Source: 20CM-2-55-15 sp963738025 (GTDB taxonomy: Bacteria > Acidobacteriota > Terriglobia > 20CM-2-55-15). Taken from it: 64,000 nucleotides of DNA. The stretch's first letter is position 1. Each line of letters begins with the position of its first letter. Where the stretch lies: the NCBI GenBank assembly GCA_963738025.1, contig CAVTWA010000005.1, positions 620,001 through 684,000 of the forward strand. Direction: 5' to 3'. Of this stretch, positions 34,541 to 41,593 are shown one piece after another. Below the pieces are notes generated by a model. That model worked only from the letters and a program-made list of their open reading frames with translations. It ran no database searches and was not told the origin of the DNA. The translations under genes and the position numbers were made by a program.

Positions 34541-35333
34541 ATTTCAAAGCGTAGATCGGGACGAAGATTTTGAAATTGCGATTTCAATTTGAAATTCGGG
34601 CCCAACGGATTGAGTTTCGATTTTCGAAATCGAAAATCGAATTTCAATTGGTAGATCGAGACGAAGGGATTGAAATTCAAATTTAGAAACGTAAATCGCG
34701 CTGAAGATTTTTAAATTGCGATTTCAATTTGAAGTTCGGGCCCAATGGATTGAATTTCGATTTTCGAGATTGAAAATGGAATTTCAATTGGTAAATCGGG
34801 ACGAAGGAATTGAAATTCAAATTTAGAAACGTAAATCGCGCCGAAGATTTTTAAATTGCGATTTCAATTTGAAGTTCGGGCCCAATGGATTGAATTTGGA
34901 TTTTCGAGATTGAAAATGGAATTTCAATTGGTAGATCGGGACGAAGGAATTGAAATTCAAATTTAGAAACGTAAATCGCGCCGAAGATTTTTAAATTGCG
35001 ATTTCGATTTGAAGTTCGGGCCCAATGGATTGAATTTGGATTTTCGAGATTGAAAATGGAATTTCAATCGGTAGATCGGGACGAAGGAATTGAAATTCAA
35101 ATTTAGAAACGTAAATCGCGCCGAAGATTTTTAAATTGCGATTTCGATTTGAAGTTCGGGCCCAATGGATTGAATTTGGATTTTCGAGATTGAAAACGGA
35201 ATTTCAATTGGTAGATCGGGACGAAGGGATTGAAATTCAAATTTAGAAACGTAAATCGCGACGAAGATTTTGAAATCGGGATTTCAATTTGAAGTTCCTG
35301 CCCAACGGATTGAGTTTGGATTTTAGAGATTCA
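34541..35333. repeat. Tandem array of 140-bp units built from seven 20-bp monomers
   Basis: About 5.7 near-identical units; the marker GAAGATTTTTAAATTGCG and its variants recur near 34561, 34701, 34841, 34981, 35121 and 35261, exactly 140 bases apart. Each unit divides into seven 20-base monomers, for example ones beginning ATTTCAATT (monomers 2 and 5) and ones with ATTGAA at positions 9-14 (monomers 3, 4 and 6). It is very AT-rich beside the rest of the window. 140 is not a multiple of three, and no continuous frame exists, so it is not coding. Confidence 0.93.
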
Positions 35334-35336
35334 AAT

Positions 35337-35467
35337 GATTCGGTGGGTCGCTTTTGCTCGATCGGGGGAGCGTGTCCTTTTACGTTATCAAAAGCAGCCA
35401 TTCCGCGGGGAACGAGCGCATTCCGTAGGGAACGGCGCCATTCTTCATTGCAGGCAGGGTTTACGGC
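35337..35467. repeat. Dispersed 131-bp repeat F, copy 1
   Basis: Starts TGATTCGGTGGGTCGCTTTT and ends GCAGGCAGGGTTTACGGC. It matches 39084-39214 in the same direction over its whole length with scattered differences. It contains internal copies of ATTCCG.GGGAACG. The last codons and stop of an AbiEi-type fragment are encoded in it. Confidence 0.88.
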
Positions 35468-35711
35468 CCGCTTCGACGGCGATGTCGAGTCCGACCTTAT
35501 TTATATACTTGAAAAAGTCGGCGATGCTTTTCTGCGGGGTGACGCACCTGAATTCCGCCTTGGCGGGGACGGTTTCGACGCCGGAACGGTATCCGGGTTC
35601 GGTAAACCAGAATATGCGGTTTGGAGGATTCTTCAGCTTGGCACCCCGCGTCTGGCTCGGAAGCGCGATATTCACCGCATGCGGTATCTGCGTCGTCAGA
35701 GCGTGAAAGAA
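35445..35711 (-). pseudogene. C-terminal fragment of an AbiEi-type antitoxin or regulator
   Basis: About 88 codons read 'FHALTTQIPHAVNIALPSQT', 'RIFWFTEPGYRSGVETVP' and 'SIADFFKYINKVGLDIAVEA', which is the C-terminal half of the regulator type that normally precedes an AbiEii nucleotidyltransferase. The N-terminal half is missing, and the tail runs into repeat F (GRKPCLQ then TGA). It differs from the intact AbiEi at 36626-37399, so two AbiE lineages seem to be joined here. Confidence 0.68.
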
Positions 35712-35719
35712 TAGAAATC

Positions 35720-36629
35720 TTAGAAGGATCGATCGAGTGTCTGTTCGAGGAGTCTGTATAGTGCACTGTGTTTGTCGGGATTTGCCGCTTTGAGGGTTTG
35801 CAGATTCCTCAGTTTCCAGGCGACAGCAGGGAACCGTTCGAATTCATAGATGGTCCAATCCGGAGTCAGTCCCTTGACGCTCAGAAGAAAGCGCCGGTCT
35901 TCAGCAGTGAGGCTTCTGTTTATGATGCGGACCAGCTCTTCTCGGGTCTTTTCAAACTGCTCATAAGTGAAGGCTTCGGCAGCCATTCCAGCGAACTGAG
36001 TTTCCAGCACGGATCTCTGGTCCTGAAAATTCGGACTGAGGATTTCGTGCATCGGCCGGTCGCCACAGACCAGGCTGTAGAGAAATCCGCGCCGGATCTC
36101 GTCGGAAAATCCCTCGGTCTCGAGCAGAGCTTTTACGTCGAACAGGTCGCGTGGATGCTGTCGATCGAGGGCTGCGCGAATTTTTCCTCCATACAGTTGT
36201 CCAGGCGGAGCCACTTGAATGACGCAGAAGGCATCGAATTCGTTTTGCGCTCTCGCGCACAAAGTCATCTTCTGGGGTTCGCTCAGCGTGCCGCGAGCGA
36301 CCAGATTGACCTCGATCTTGATCTCGGCGCCTCCAGCCGCGATCTGGAGTTTGCCTGCGTCCTCCCGGTGTACAACCCGGGCATTATGGATGATCGCCTT
36401 GATATGCGAACCGATTCTCGCCAGGGCTACAGATATGTTCGTCCAGCGACGCCGCTCTTTCTTCGATGGGTATGTAGATCAGATCGATATCCACCGACAG
36501 TCGGGGCATGTCCCGGATGAACAGATTGATCGCGGTGCCGCCGTGAAGGGCGAAACAGGTCTCCTTCGCCACTTCCGGCAGGACCTTTAATAACAGTGCG
36601 ACTTGTTTTTTGTAGGCGTCCTGGATCAC
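35720..36629 (-). pseudogene. abiEii: AbiEii/AbiGii nucleotidyltransferase toxin, frameshifted
   Basis: The GTG start at 36629 overlaps the AbiEi stop as GTGA. The first frame gives 'CFALHGGTAINLFIRDMPRL' and SVDIDLIYIPIEERAASLDE, the GGTA and DIDL nucleotidyltransferase motifs, then stops at about 36384. The next frame continues 'LARIGSHIKAIIHNARVV' through 'VARGTLSEPQKMTLCARAQN', 'GQLYGGKIRAALDRQHPRDL' and on to 35720. A single-base change near 36440 would rejoin them into about 300 residues. As it stands the toxin is split between motif part and body. Confidence 0.82.
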
Positions 36630-37399
36630 GCTGTTTCGAGTTCCCGGGGGACCGTTATCTGATACTGAGAAATATAGACGCCATTCTTCGCGATGGCCCG
36701 CTTTCCGCGGCCAAGGTCCACCCTGCTGGTGTCCACATATTGCAACCAGTCATGTCTGGCTTTGCCGGCCATGTACAGAAACAGGCGCTTTACTTTGACC
36801 GACTCGCATTTTTCGAGTAGAGACTGGACGAGATCGGGCCTCAGATTGTTGAGATTCTCCATCAGTTGATAGCACTCCGTGAGATCTTGTTCCTCCGGGG
36901 CCAGGTACAAACACTCCATCAGGGCGCGCGCGCCACTGGATACCTTTATCGAGAAACGCTGCTGCTCAACGTCAAGGTCGGTGAGCCCGAGATCCGCCGG
37001 TAAGAACGACGATGGACGATAGTCGATGATGACACCCCACTCATGCCTGCGAAACCACGCGGGCAGTCTGTCGGCTTCACCACCAAAGAGCGTTACTTTT
37101 TTCGTTGAAAGATCCAGGTAATGCGACTTTCCGAGCAACGATAAGGCTGTCTTCGCTCCAGGGTGGATGCTCGATGACCCCTGCCGCTGTAGCGCGTAAA
37201 CCCCACCTTCATACGTCACCCGATCGCCGGTCCGGATCATGGCGCCTGTGCCGATCGACTCCAGCCACTTGCTCTTCCGGTAGCGTTTCTGAAGCTCCAG
37301 ACTGTAACCGTGCTGCACAAGCCACGAGGATTGCAGCACGACACCAGCAGGCTGCGAGCTGAGAAGCTGGTTTATTTTAGAAGGTGTTTCGGTACTCAC
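36626..37399 (-). CDS. abiEi: AbiEi antitoxin of a type IV toxin-antitoxin pair
   Basis: 257 residues from a GTG start. The N-terminal 80 residues ('INQLLSSQPAGVVLQSSWLV', 'GYSLELQKRYRKSKWLESIG') are the winged-helix domain of AbiEi; the C-terminal region has 'VSSGARALMECLYLAPEEQD' and 'SVKVKRLFLYMAGKARHDW'. It should repress its own promoter and block the AbiEii nucleotidyltransferase, and the partner starts within its stop codon. It looks intact although the toxin is frameshifted. An inverted repeat overlaps the start codon. Confidence 0.88.
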   Translation of the reverse strand: MSTETPSKINQLLSSQPAGVVLQSSWLVQHGYSLELQKRYRKSKWLESIGTGAMIRTGDRVTYEGGVYALQRQGSSSIHPGAKTALSLLGKSHYLDLSTKKVTLFGGEADRLPAWFRRHEWGVIIDYRPSSFLPADLGLTDLDVEQQRFSIKVSSGARALMECLYLAPEEQDLTECYQLMENLNNLRPDLVQSLLEKCESVKVKRLFLYMAGKARHDWLQYVDTSRVDLGRGKRAIAKNGVYISQYQITVPRELETA

Positions 37400-37435
37400 A
37401 GTACCAATATAGAAGAGAAATTAAACTGAATTCAA
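37391..37435 (-). promoter_or_regulatory. Candidate AbiE promoter with overlapping operator, apparently leaderless
   Basis: On the minus strand, TTGAAT (37435-37430) and TATATT (37411-37406) are 18 bases apart, and six bases later comes the GTG start of abiEi, so transcription could begin at the start codon. The perfect inverted repeat GGTACTCACAGTACC (37391-37405) covers this point; a related GGTACT...GTGCC lies at about 37461-37475. AbiEi proteins are known to autoregulate through inverted repeats; the assignment here is inference. Confidence 0.5.
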
Positions 37436-37594
37436 GGCTTTAGTTTATATTCCATCGCAGGAAGGTACTATAAGTGCCCATATCTTTCGAAAAATAAACT
37501 ACATTTTCAGTTCCCCACATTAACGGATATCCCGCACGTTCGAACAGCGCGAACGGTCCTTTGTCGCTTCTTGCTTCTTGCAAATGCCCGGGAT

Positions 37595-38173
37595 TTAGGG
37601 GGTGGACTTGGCGCGACGGCTGTCTCGATAGAGCCAGCGCGGAAGCATCGTGATAAGTGCCGCATCCTTCATGACAAAGTGGTGATAAAGGGCAGCGAGA
37701 CCATGGAATACGGCGACCCATAGGATCGCGTCGCCGAGCCACTTATGGAGGCGAGCCATGGCTGCACCCGCCTCCGGCGAAACCCCGAGGAAAGGTGGAA
37801 TCGTGAAGCCTGCGAGTAGCGTCAAGGGATGGCCTTCGAGCCATGCACCGGCGATGGCCGTGAAAGGGACCGCGATGAGGAGCACAAAAAGCGACGACTG
37901 TACGGTTTTCGCCGCGAGCTGCATCCAGCGGGCGGCCTGGACGACGTCCGGCCGCGTCTCGCCTCTTCGCCACAACAGGCGGATGGCCACCAGCGCGAGC
38001 ACTGCCATTCCCAGCGTTTCGTGGAGCTGCCGTTGGGAATCACGGAACGGCGCATAGACGCGCGCTTCCGATCCCCCCAGGCCGTTGCTGAACGCATAAA
38101 ACACCAGGATTGCCGTGGCCCAATGCAGGAGTTGAGACACACCGTTGTAGCGCGCGATCGGCCCGGCTCTCAT
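37595..38173 (-). CDS. Cytochrome b561 family membrane protein
   Basis: 192 residues from the ATG at 38173 (MRAGPIARYNGVSQLLHWAT), preferred over an upstream start at 38245 because family members start just before the 'Y....LHW' block. Four membrane helices carry the haem b ligands: His in LLHWATA, 'QLHETLGMAVLAL', 'RLHKWLGDAILW' and 'AVFHGLAALYHHFV'. It should move electrons between a quinone or dehydrogenase and a periplasmic acceptor. It sits between two toxin-antitoxin loci with no obvious partner. Confidence 0.88.
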   Translation of the reverse strand: MRAGPIARYNGVSQLLHWATAILVFYAFSNGLGGSEARVYAPFRDSQRQLHETLGMAVLALVAIRLLWRRGETRPDVVQAARWMQLAAKTVQSSLFVLLIAVPFTAIAGAWLEGHPLTLLAGFTIPPFLGVSPEAGAAMARLHKWLGDAILWVAVFHGLAALYHHFVMKDAALITMLPRWLYRDSRRAKSTP

Positions 38174-38310
38174 ATCGTTTCCATCTAAACGCACTTTATC
38201 CGAATGGGAGGGAGCACAAAAGGCACTTCTGACCAACCGCCTCACGGCAAATGTTGTTGAACGGTTTGAACTTGCCCAGGGTATTGCTTCCGATAAGGGT
38301 CACCGGAATA

Positions 38311-38628
38311 CTATGGAATCTTCACTTGGCGGAATTCACCCGGTCTGATCGTTCCAATCGCAGACAGCACCACGGAGGCGGCAGCGCGGATTCGACGCAG
38401 ATCGTTCGTCGACAGCTCGAGGATCGGAATGCGGCGTCCAGCGAGGTTTTGTTGATACCGGATGTTTTGATCGGCAGTAATGAAAATTTCAAACTGGTCT
38501 TCTGCCAGCCGTAACAGTTCACCGTTCTTTATACCTTTCCAACCACGATCGCTTACAGTTACGCACTCGTGGCCGGAAAGGATTTCGCGCATTGGTAGAG
38601 GTACACATTCGTCCAATAGGATTCGCAT
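38311..38628 (-). CDS. DUF5615 family PIN-like toxin
   Basis: 105 residues. 'MRILLDECVPLPMREIL', 'VSDRGWKGIKNGELLRLAED' and 'FEIFITADQNIRYQQNL' contain the acidic residues of the PIN-like active site expected for a ribonuclease. The start lies 2 bases after the stop of the DUF433 gene, the usual antitoxin-toxin order for this pair. Looks complete. Confidence 0.9.
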   Translation of the reverse strand: MRILLDECVPLPMREILSGHECVTVSDRGWKGIKNGELLRLAEDQFEIFITADQNIRYQQNLAGRRIPILELSTNDLRRIRAAASVVLSAIGTIRPGEFRQVKIP

Positions 38629-38630
38629 CC

Positions 38631-38843
38631 CTACGGCCTGGACAACAAGGCTGTTTCTGATTCCACCAAAATCCGGCGTGCCATCTCGCGCGAAACCGAT
38701 GGAAAGCAGGCAAGAAACTCTTCGAGACTGTAGTTCTCTTCCAGATAATCAAACAGCGTCTTTACCGGGACGCGCGTTCCTTTGAATACGGGCGTTCCTC
38801 CAAGGATTTCCGGGTCCACAGTAATGAGATCATCGGCCTTCAT
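38631..38843 (-). CDS. DUF433 antitoxin
   Basis: 70 residues: 'LITVDPEILGGTPVFKGTRV', 'VKTLFDYLEENYSLEEFLAC' and 'FPSVSREMARRILVES', matching DUF433 throughout. It forms a winged-helix DNA-binding antitoxin for the DUF5615 toxin encoded next. The orphan at 22452 is a distant relative. Confidence 0.9.
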   Translation of the reverse strand: MKADDLITVDPEILGGTPVFKGTRVPVKTLFDYLEENYSLEEFLACFPSVSREMARRILVESETALLSRP

Positions 38844-38929
38844 GATCCCAACATAACCGATGTGATGACTTCTCGCAAACCGATGAATAGGGGCTTTCGC
38901 GGGGCTAATCCGCAGACTTCCCGTTTTGG

Positions 38930-38975
38930 ATTAAGCGGATTCAATCCGTTAAATCCGTTCAATCCGTGGCTTATC
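38930..38975. repeat. Palindromic repeat family A, copy 4 with decayed left arm
   Basis: The right arm CCGTTCAATCCGTGGCTTAT is complete; the left is reduced to GATTAAGCGGATT. It lies upstream of the DUF433 start and downstream of cysK. 38976-39083 holds nothing further. Confidence 0.8.
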
Positions 38976-39083
38976 TTCCCATTTCGTACGTGCACTGGGC
39001 GGCGTAATGCTTGCACATCGTCGATGTAAACAGTCGAATCTCAAGATGCCGCTCCGGTATACGAAATGAACCGAGTCCAGCCT

Positions 39084-39214
39084 GTGATTCGGTGGGTCTC
39101 TTTTGCTCGATCGGGGTGGGCTCCCCTTTACGTTGTCAAAGGCAGCCATTCTTCAGAGAACGAACCCATTCCGCACGGAACGGCGCCATTCTTCATTGCA
39201 GGCAGGGTTTACGG
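39084..39214. repeat. Dispersed 131-bp repeat F, copy 2
   Basis: Same direction and extent as copy 1 (35337-35467). Its end carries the TAA stop of cysK. The two copies enclose about 3.6 kb with the AbiE locus, cytochrome b561 and the DUF433/DUF5615 pair. Confidence 0.88.
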
Positions 39215-40162
39215 CGACGAAACTTCTTCGCGCCAGGACTGATGAAACCAGTCCGTGCTCAGGTAGCGCTCGCCGCTATCGGGAAGAATGGCGAGAACAC
39301 GCTTTCCCGTCCCGAGTTCGCGGGCGGCAATGCAGCTGGCATGAAGGATCGCGCCGGCCGAAATGCCGCAGAGGATACCTTCCTCTTCCGCGAGGCGGTG
39401 GGCGGCGGAAGCGGCTTCTTCGTCGGTCACTGTAATAATCCGATCGATCACGCTTCTGTTTAACACCTCGGGAACGAAGCCGGCGCCAATACCCTGAATC
39501 TTATGCATGCCCGGCTTGCCGCCGGACAACACCGGGGAGTCTGCCGGTTCCACGACCAGAAGCTTCAGATTCGCGATGTGCTGTTTAAGAGCCTCACCTG
39601 TTCCGGTGGCAGTGCCTCCCGTACCGACTCCAACGACCAACGCGTCGAGTTTGCCGTCAACGACACGCAGGATTTCCCGGGCAGTGGTCTCGCGGTGGAT
39701 TTGCGGATTCGCAGAATTGCGAAATTGTTGCGGCATGAAGTAATCGGGATGCTCTCGAAGGATCTCTTCAGCCTTGTTGATGGCGCCCTGCATCAACTCC
39801 AACCGGGGAGTCAGGATGACCCGCGCGCCATAAGCCCGCAGGAGAGCCACACGCTCGATATTCACATCATCGGGCATGATCAGGATCGCCTTGTAACCCT
39901 TGGCGGCGCATACCATTGCCAGACCGATTCCGGTATTCCCGCTGGTCGCTTCCACGATCGTGCCGCCGGGCTTGAGACGACCGTCCCGTTCCGCCGCCTC
40001 GATCATGCTTAATCCGATGCGGTCCTTTACGCTGCCGCCCGGATTCATGGACTCCAGCTTGACCAGCATTTCCGCCCAATGGGGTTCCGGAATTCGTTTC
40101 AGTCGAAGGACCGGGGTGCCGCCGATGATTTCACAGATGCTGTCGTAAATCCTGTCATGCAT
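39209..40162 (-). CDS. cysK: Cysteine synthase (O-acetylserine sulfhydrylase)
   Basis: 317 residues. The enzyme makes cysteine from O-acetylserine and sulfide with pyridoxal phosphate. Lys 46 in NPGGSVKDR binds the cofactor, 'TSGNTGIGLAM' is the substrate-binding loop, 'GVGTGGTATGTGEALK' binds the phosphate, and 'EGILCGISAGA' carries the conserved Ser. Full length for the CysK/CysM fold. A family A palindrome lies 39 bases upstream. The C-terminal EEVSSP and the stop are at the edge of repeat F, so the tail may have been altered by recombination. Confidence 0.94.
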   Translation of the reverse strand: MHDRIYDSICEIIGGTPVLRLKRIPEPHWAEMLVKLESMNPGGSVKDRIGLSMIEAAERDGRLKPGGTIVEATSGNTGIGLAMVCAAKGYKAILIMPDDVNIERVALLRAYGARVILTPRLELMQGAINKAEEILREHPDYFMPQQFRNSANPQIHRETTAREILRVVDGKLDALVVGVGTGGTATGTGEALKQHIANLKLLVVEPADSPVLSGGKPGMHKIQGIGAGFVPEVLNRSVIDRIITVTDEEAASAAHRLAEEEGILCGISAGAILHASCIAARELGTGKRVLAILPDSGERYLSTDWFHQSWREEVSSP

Positions 40163-40200
40163 TATTCAATTCTACCGTGCTCGAAGCTTTAGCCGTGAAG

Positions 40201-40296
40201 GTAAGCCACGGATTTAACGGATTGAACGGATTTAATCCGCTAAATCCGTTCAATCCGTGGCTTATCCTTTCCGATAAAATCGTCGGATATTGCGTA
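40201..40296. repeat. Palindromic repeat family A, copy 5, with shared extension
   Basis: GTAAGCCACGGATTTAACGG faces CGTTCAATCCGTGGCTTATC at 40201-40266. 40267-40296 (CCGATAAAATCGTCGG and neighbours) also occurs beside copy 3, so the repeated unit is longer than the palindrome. It lies between divergent genes. 40297-40490 has no supported gene. Confidence 0.85.
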
Positions 40297-40490
40297 TCGA
40301 TCGAGATTGGGGAGCCTGCCAGGCAACACAATATCCGCCGGGTTTATCGGACTCGGAAACACCTTCGGCTTCCATTGGCCACGGAATTGCCCGAAGCTCC
40401 AGCGCACGGCGTTTTGATGAAGCACTTCGTCAAAGTCGCGCGACATTCGGACTTTAAGTCTGATATCCCCGCGATTTCTTGTCCTCAGCC

Positions 40491-40526
40491 GTTACGCTTG
40501 ACGTAACGCGTATCACAGTTTAATGG
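40491..40526 (+). promoter_or_regulatory. Candidate higBA promoter and operator
   Basis: GTTACG and CGTAAC form a perfect 6-base inverted repeat with a 5-base spacer (40491-40507), overlapping a -35-like TTGACG at 40498-40503. TTTAAT or TAATGG at 40519-40526 could be the -10 box; the ATG of higB follows at 40531, so the message would have almost no leader. HigA-type proteins repress their own operon through such repeats. Confidence 0.45.
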
Positions 40527-40530
40527 TAAT

Positions 40531-40815
40531 ATGATCGTAAGCTATCGATCGAAACGGAGTCAGGCTTTTGCTGCCGGCAGGCGTGTGAAGGCTTTTGCCG
40601 GAATTGAGCGGTCGGCCCGGCTGAAGCTGGACCGGTTGGAGGCTGCCACCATGTTGAAAGACCTGGCTGCATTGCCCGGCAATCGTTTCGAAGCGCTGGC
40701 TGGCGACCGGAAGGGACAATATAGTATTCGAATCAACGACCAGTGGCGGATTTGTTTCGAATGGCCGGACAAATCTCCTGGCCCTCAGAACGTCGAAATC
40801 GTCGATTACCACTAG
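40531..40815 (+). CDS. higB: HigB-type (RelE superfamily) toxin
   Basis: 94 residues: 'MIVSYRSKRSQAFAAGRRV', 'RLKLDRLEAATMLKDLAALP', 'NRFEALAGDRKGQYSIRIND' and 'QWRICFEWPDKSPGPQNVEI'. This matches the HigB branch of the RelE fold, ribosome-dependent mRNA interferases. The toxin-first order and the HigA gene 16 bases downstream confirm the type. Looks complete. Confidence 0.92.
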   Translation: MIVSYRSKRSQAFAAGRRVKAFAGIERSARLKLDRLEAATMLKDLAALPGNRFEALAGDRKGQYSIRINDQWRICFEWPDKSPGPQNVEIVDYH

Positions 40816-40831
40816 CTGAGAAAAAAGAGAA

Positions 40832-41215
40832 ATGGCAATCAAAGCAATTCATCCGGGCGAACACCTTGCTGAAGAACTAGAGTCATTAAAGATGAGCGCC
40901 GCGGAATTGGCGCGGAAGCTCGACGTTCCAACAAACCGCATTACATCCATCATTAATGGCCAGCGCGCCATCACTGGCGACACTGCTCTCCGACTCGCGC
41001 ACTTTTTCGGCACGACGGCGGAGTTCTGGTTGAATTTGCAGATCCTTTATGACTTGCGCGTCGCCGAGCAAAAGGCCGGAAAGGATATTCAGCGTCTACC
41101 AAAGCTCAAACGCGCCTTGAGAACAAAGCCTAAGGATTATGCGATGGCTATTCGTGGTCTGGCCAAAAAATCATTCCCCTATAAGTACCTCAAGAAGGAA
41201 CGCGCATCCTGGTAG
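40832..41215 (+). CDS. higA: HigA-type antitoxin, XRE helix-turn-helix
   Basis: 127 residues. 'AIHPGEHLAEELESLKMSAA' is the family opening, and the helix-turn-helix runs 'SAAELARKLDVPTNRITSII' to 'NGQRAITGDTALRLAHFFGT'. A C-terminal extension of about 35 basic residues is longer than in minimal HigA. It binds HigB and represses the operon. Its TAG is followed without a frame change by a truncated PIN domain. Confidence 0.92.
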   Translation: MAIKAIHPGEHLAEELESLKMSAAELARKLDVPTNRITSIINGQRAITGDTALRLAHFFGTTAEFWLNLQILYDLRVAEQKAGKDIQRLPKLKRALRTKPKDYAMAIRGLAKKSFPYKYLKKERASW

Positions 41216-41461
41216 TTCCAAACCGCGGGTTGTCAAACTTCCTTTCGCGGACACTTTGACTGGACCCCAACGACATTGGATATTGCTGATTCCGCCGCCT
41301 TGCTTCGAGCTCACTACAATCTAAAGACGCCCGATGCAATCCAGGCGGCGACCGCTTTAGCTTCAAAGGCCACTGGTCTGGTCTCCAACGATCCGGCATT
41401 TGCGAGGGTATCCGAGCTCGATACCATTATTCTGGATGACTTGCTGCCCACGACCGGGTGA
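41216..41461 (+). pseudogene. PIN-domain (VapC-type) toxin, C-terminal remnant
   Basis: Directly after the higA stop, in the same frame, come 81 codons: 'FDWTPTTLDIADSAALLRAH', 'YNLKTPDAIQAATALASKAT' and 'GLVSNDPAFARV...IILDDL', the C-terminal half of a PIN ribonuclease with its DA and ND acidic sites. The N-terminal half with the first catalytic Asp is gone. The only internal start is a TTG at 41276. Probably a leftover from replacement of one toxin-antitoxin unit by another. Confidence 0.72.
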
Positions 41462-41593
41462 AAGCCAACAAGCCGCGGACGGACGCACAAGAAAATCGAC
41501 CGTGTTTGCAAACCTCTAATAAATTCCCCAGTCCAACGTCATCAAATCAGAACCCGATTACACGGTTCCCTCACCCCGCAAAGGAGATGACGT

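Noticed and set aside
26882..35333. CRISPR array
   Set aside because: Neither array has a constant repeat with unique spacers, and no cas gene is present.
35768..36520. 250-codon plus-strand frame
   Set aside because: It is antisense to the frameshifted AbiEii gene, whose motifs are clear on the minus strand.
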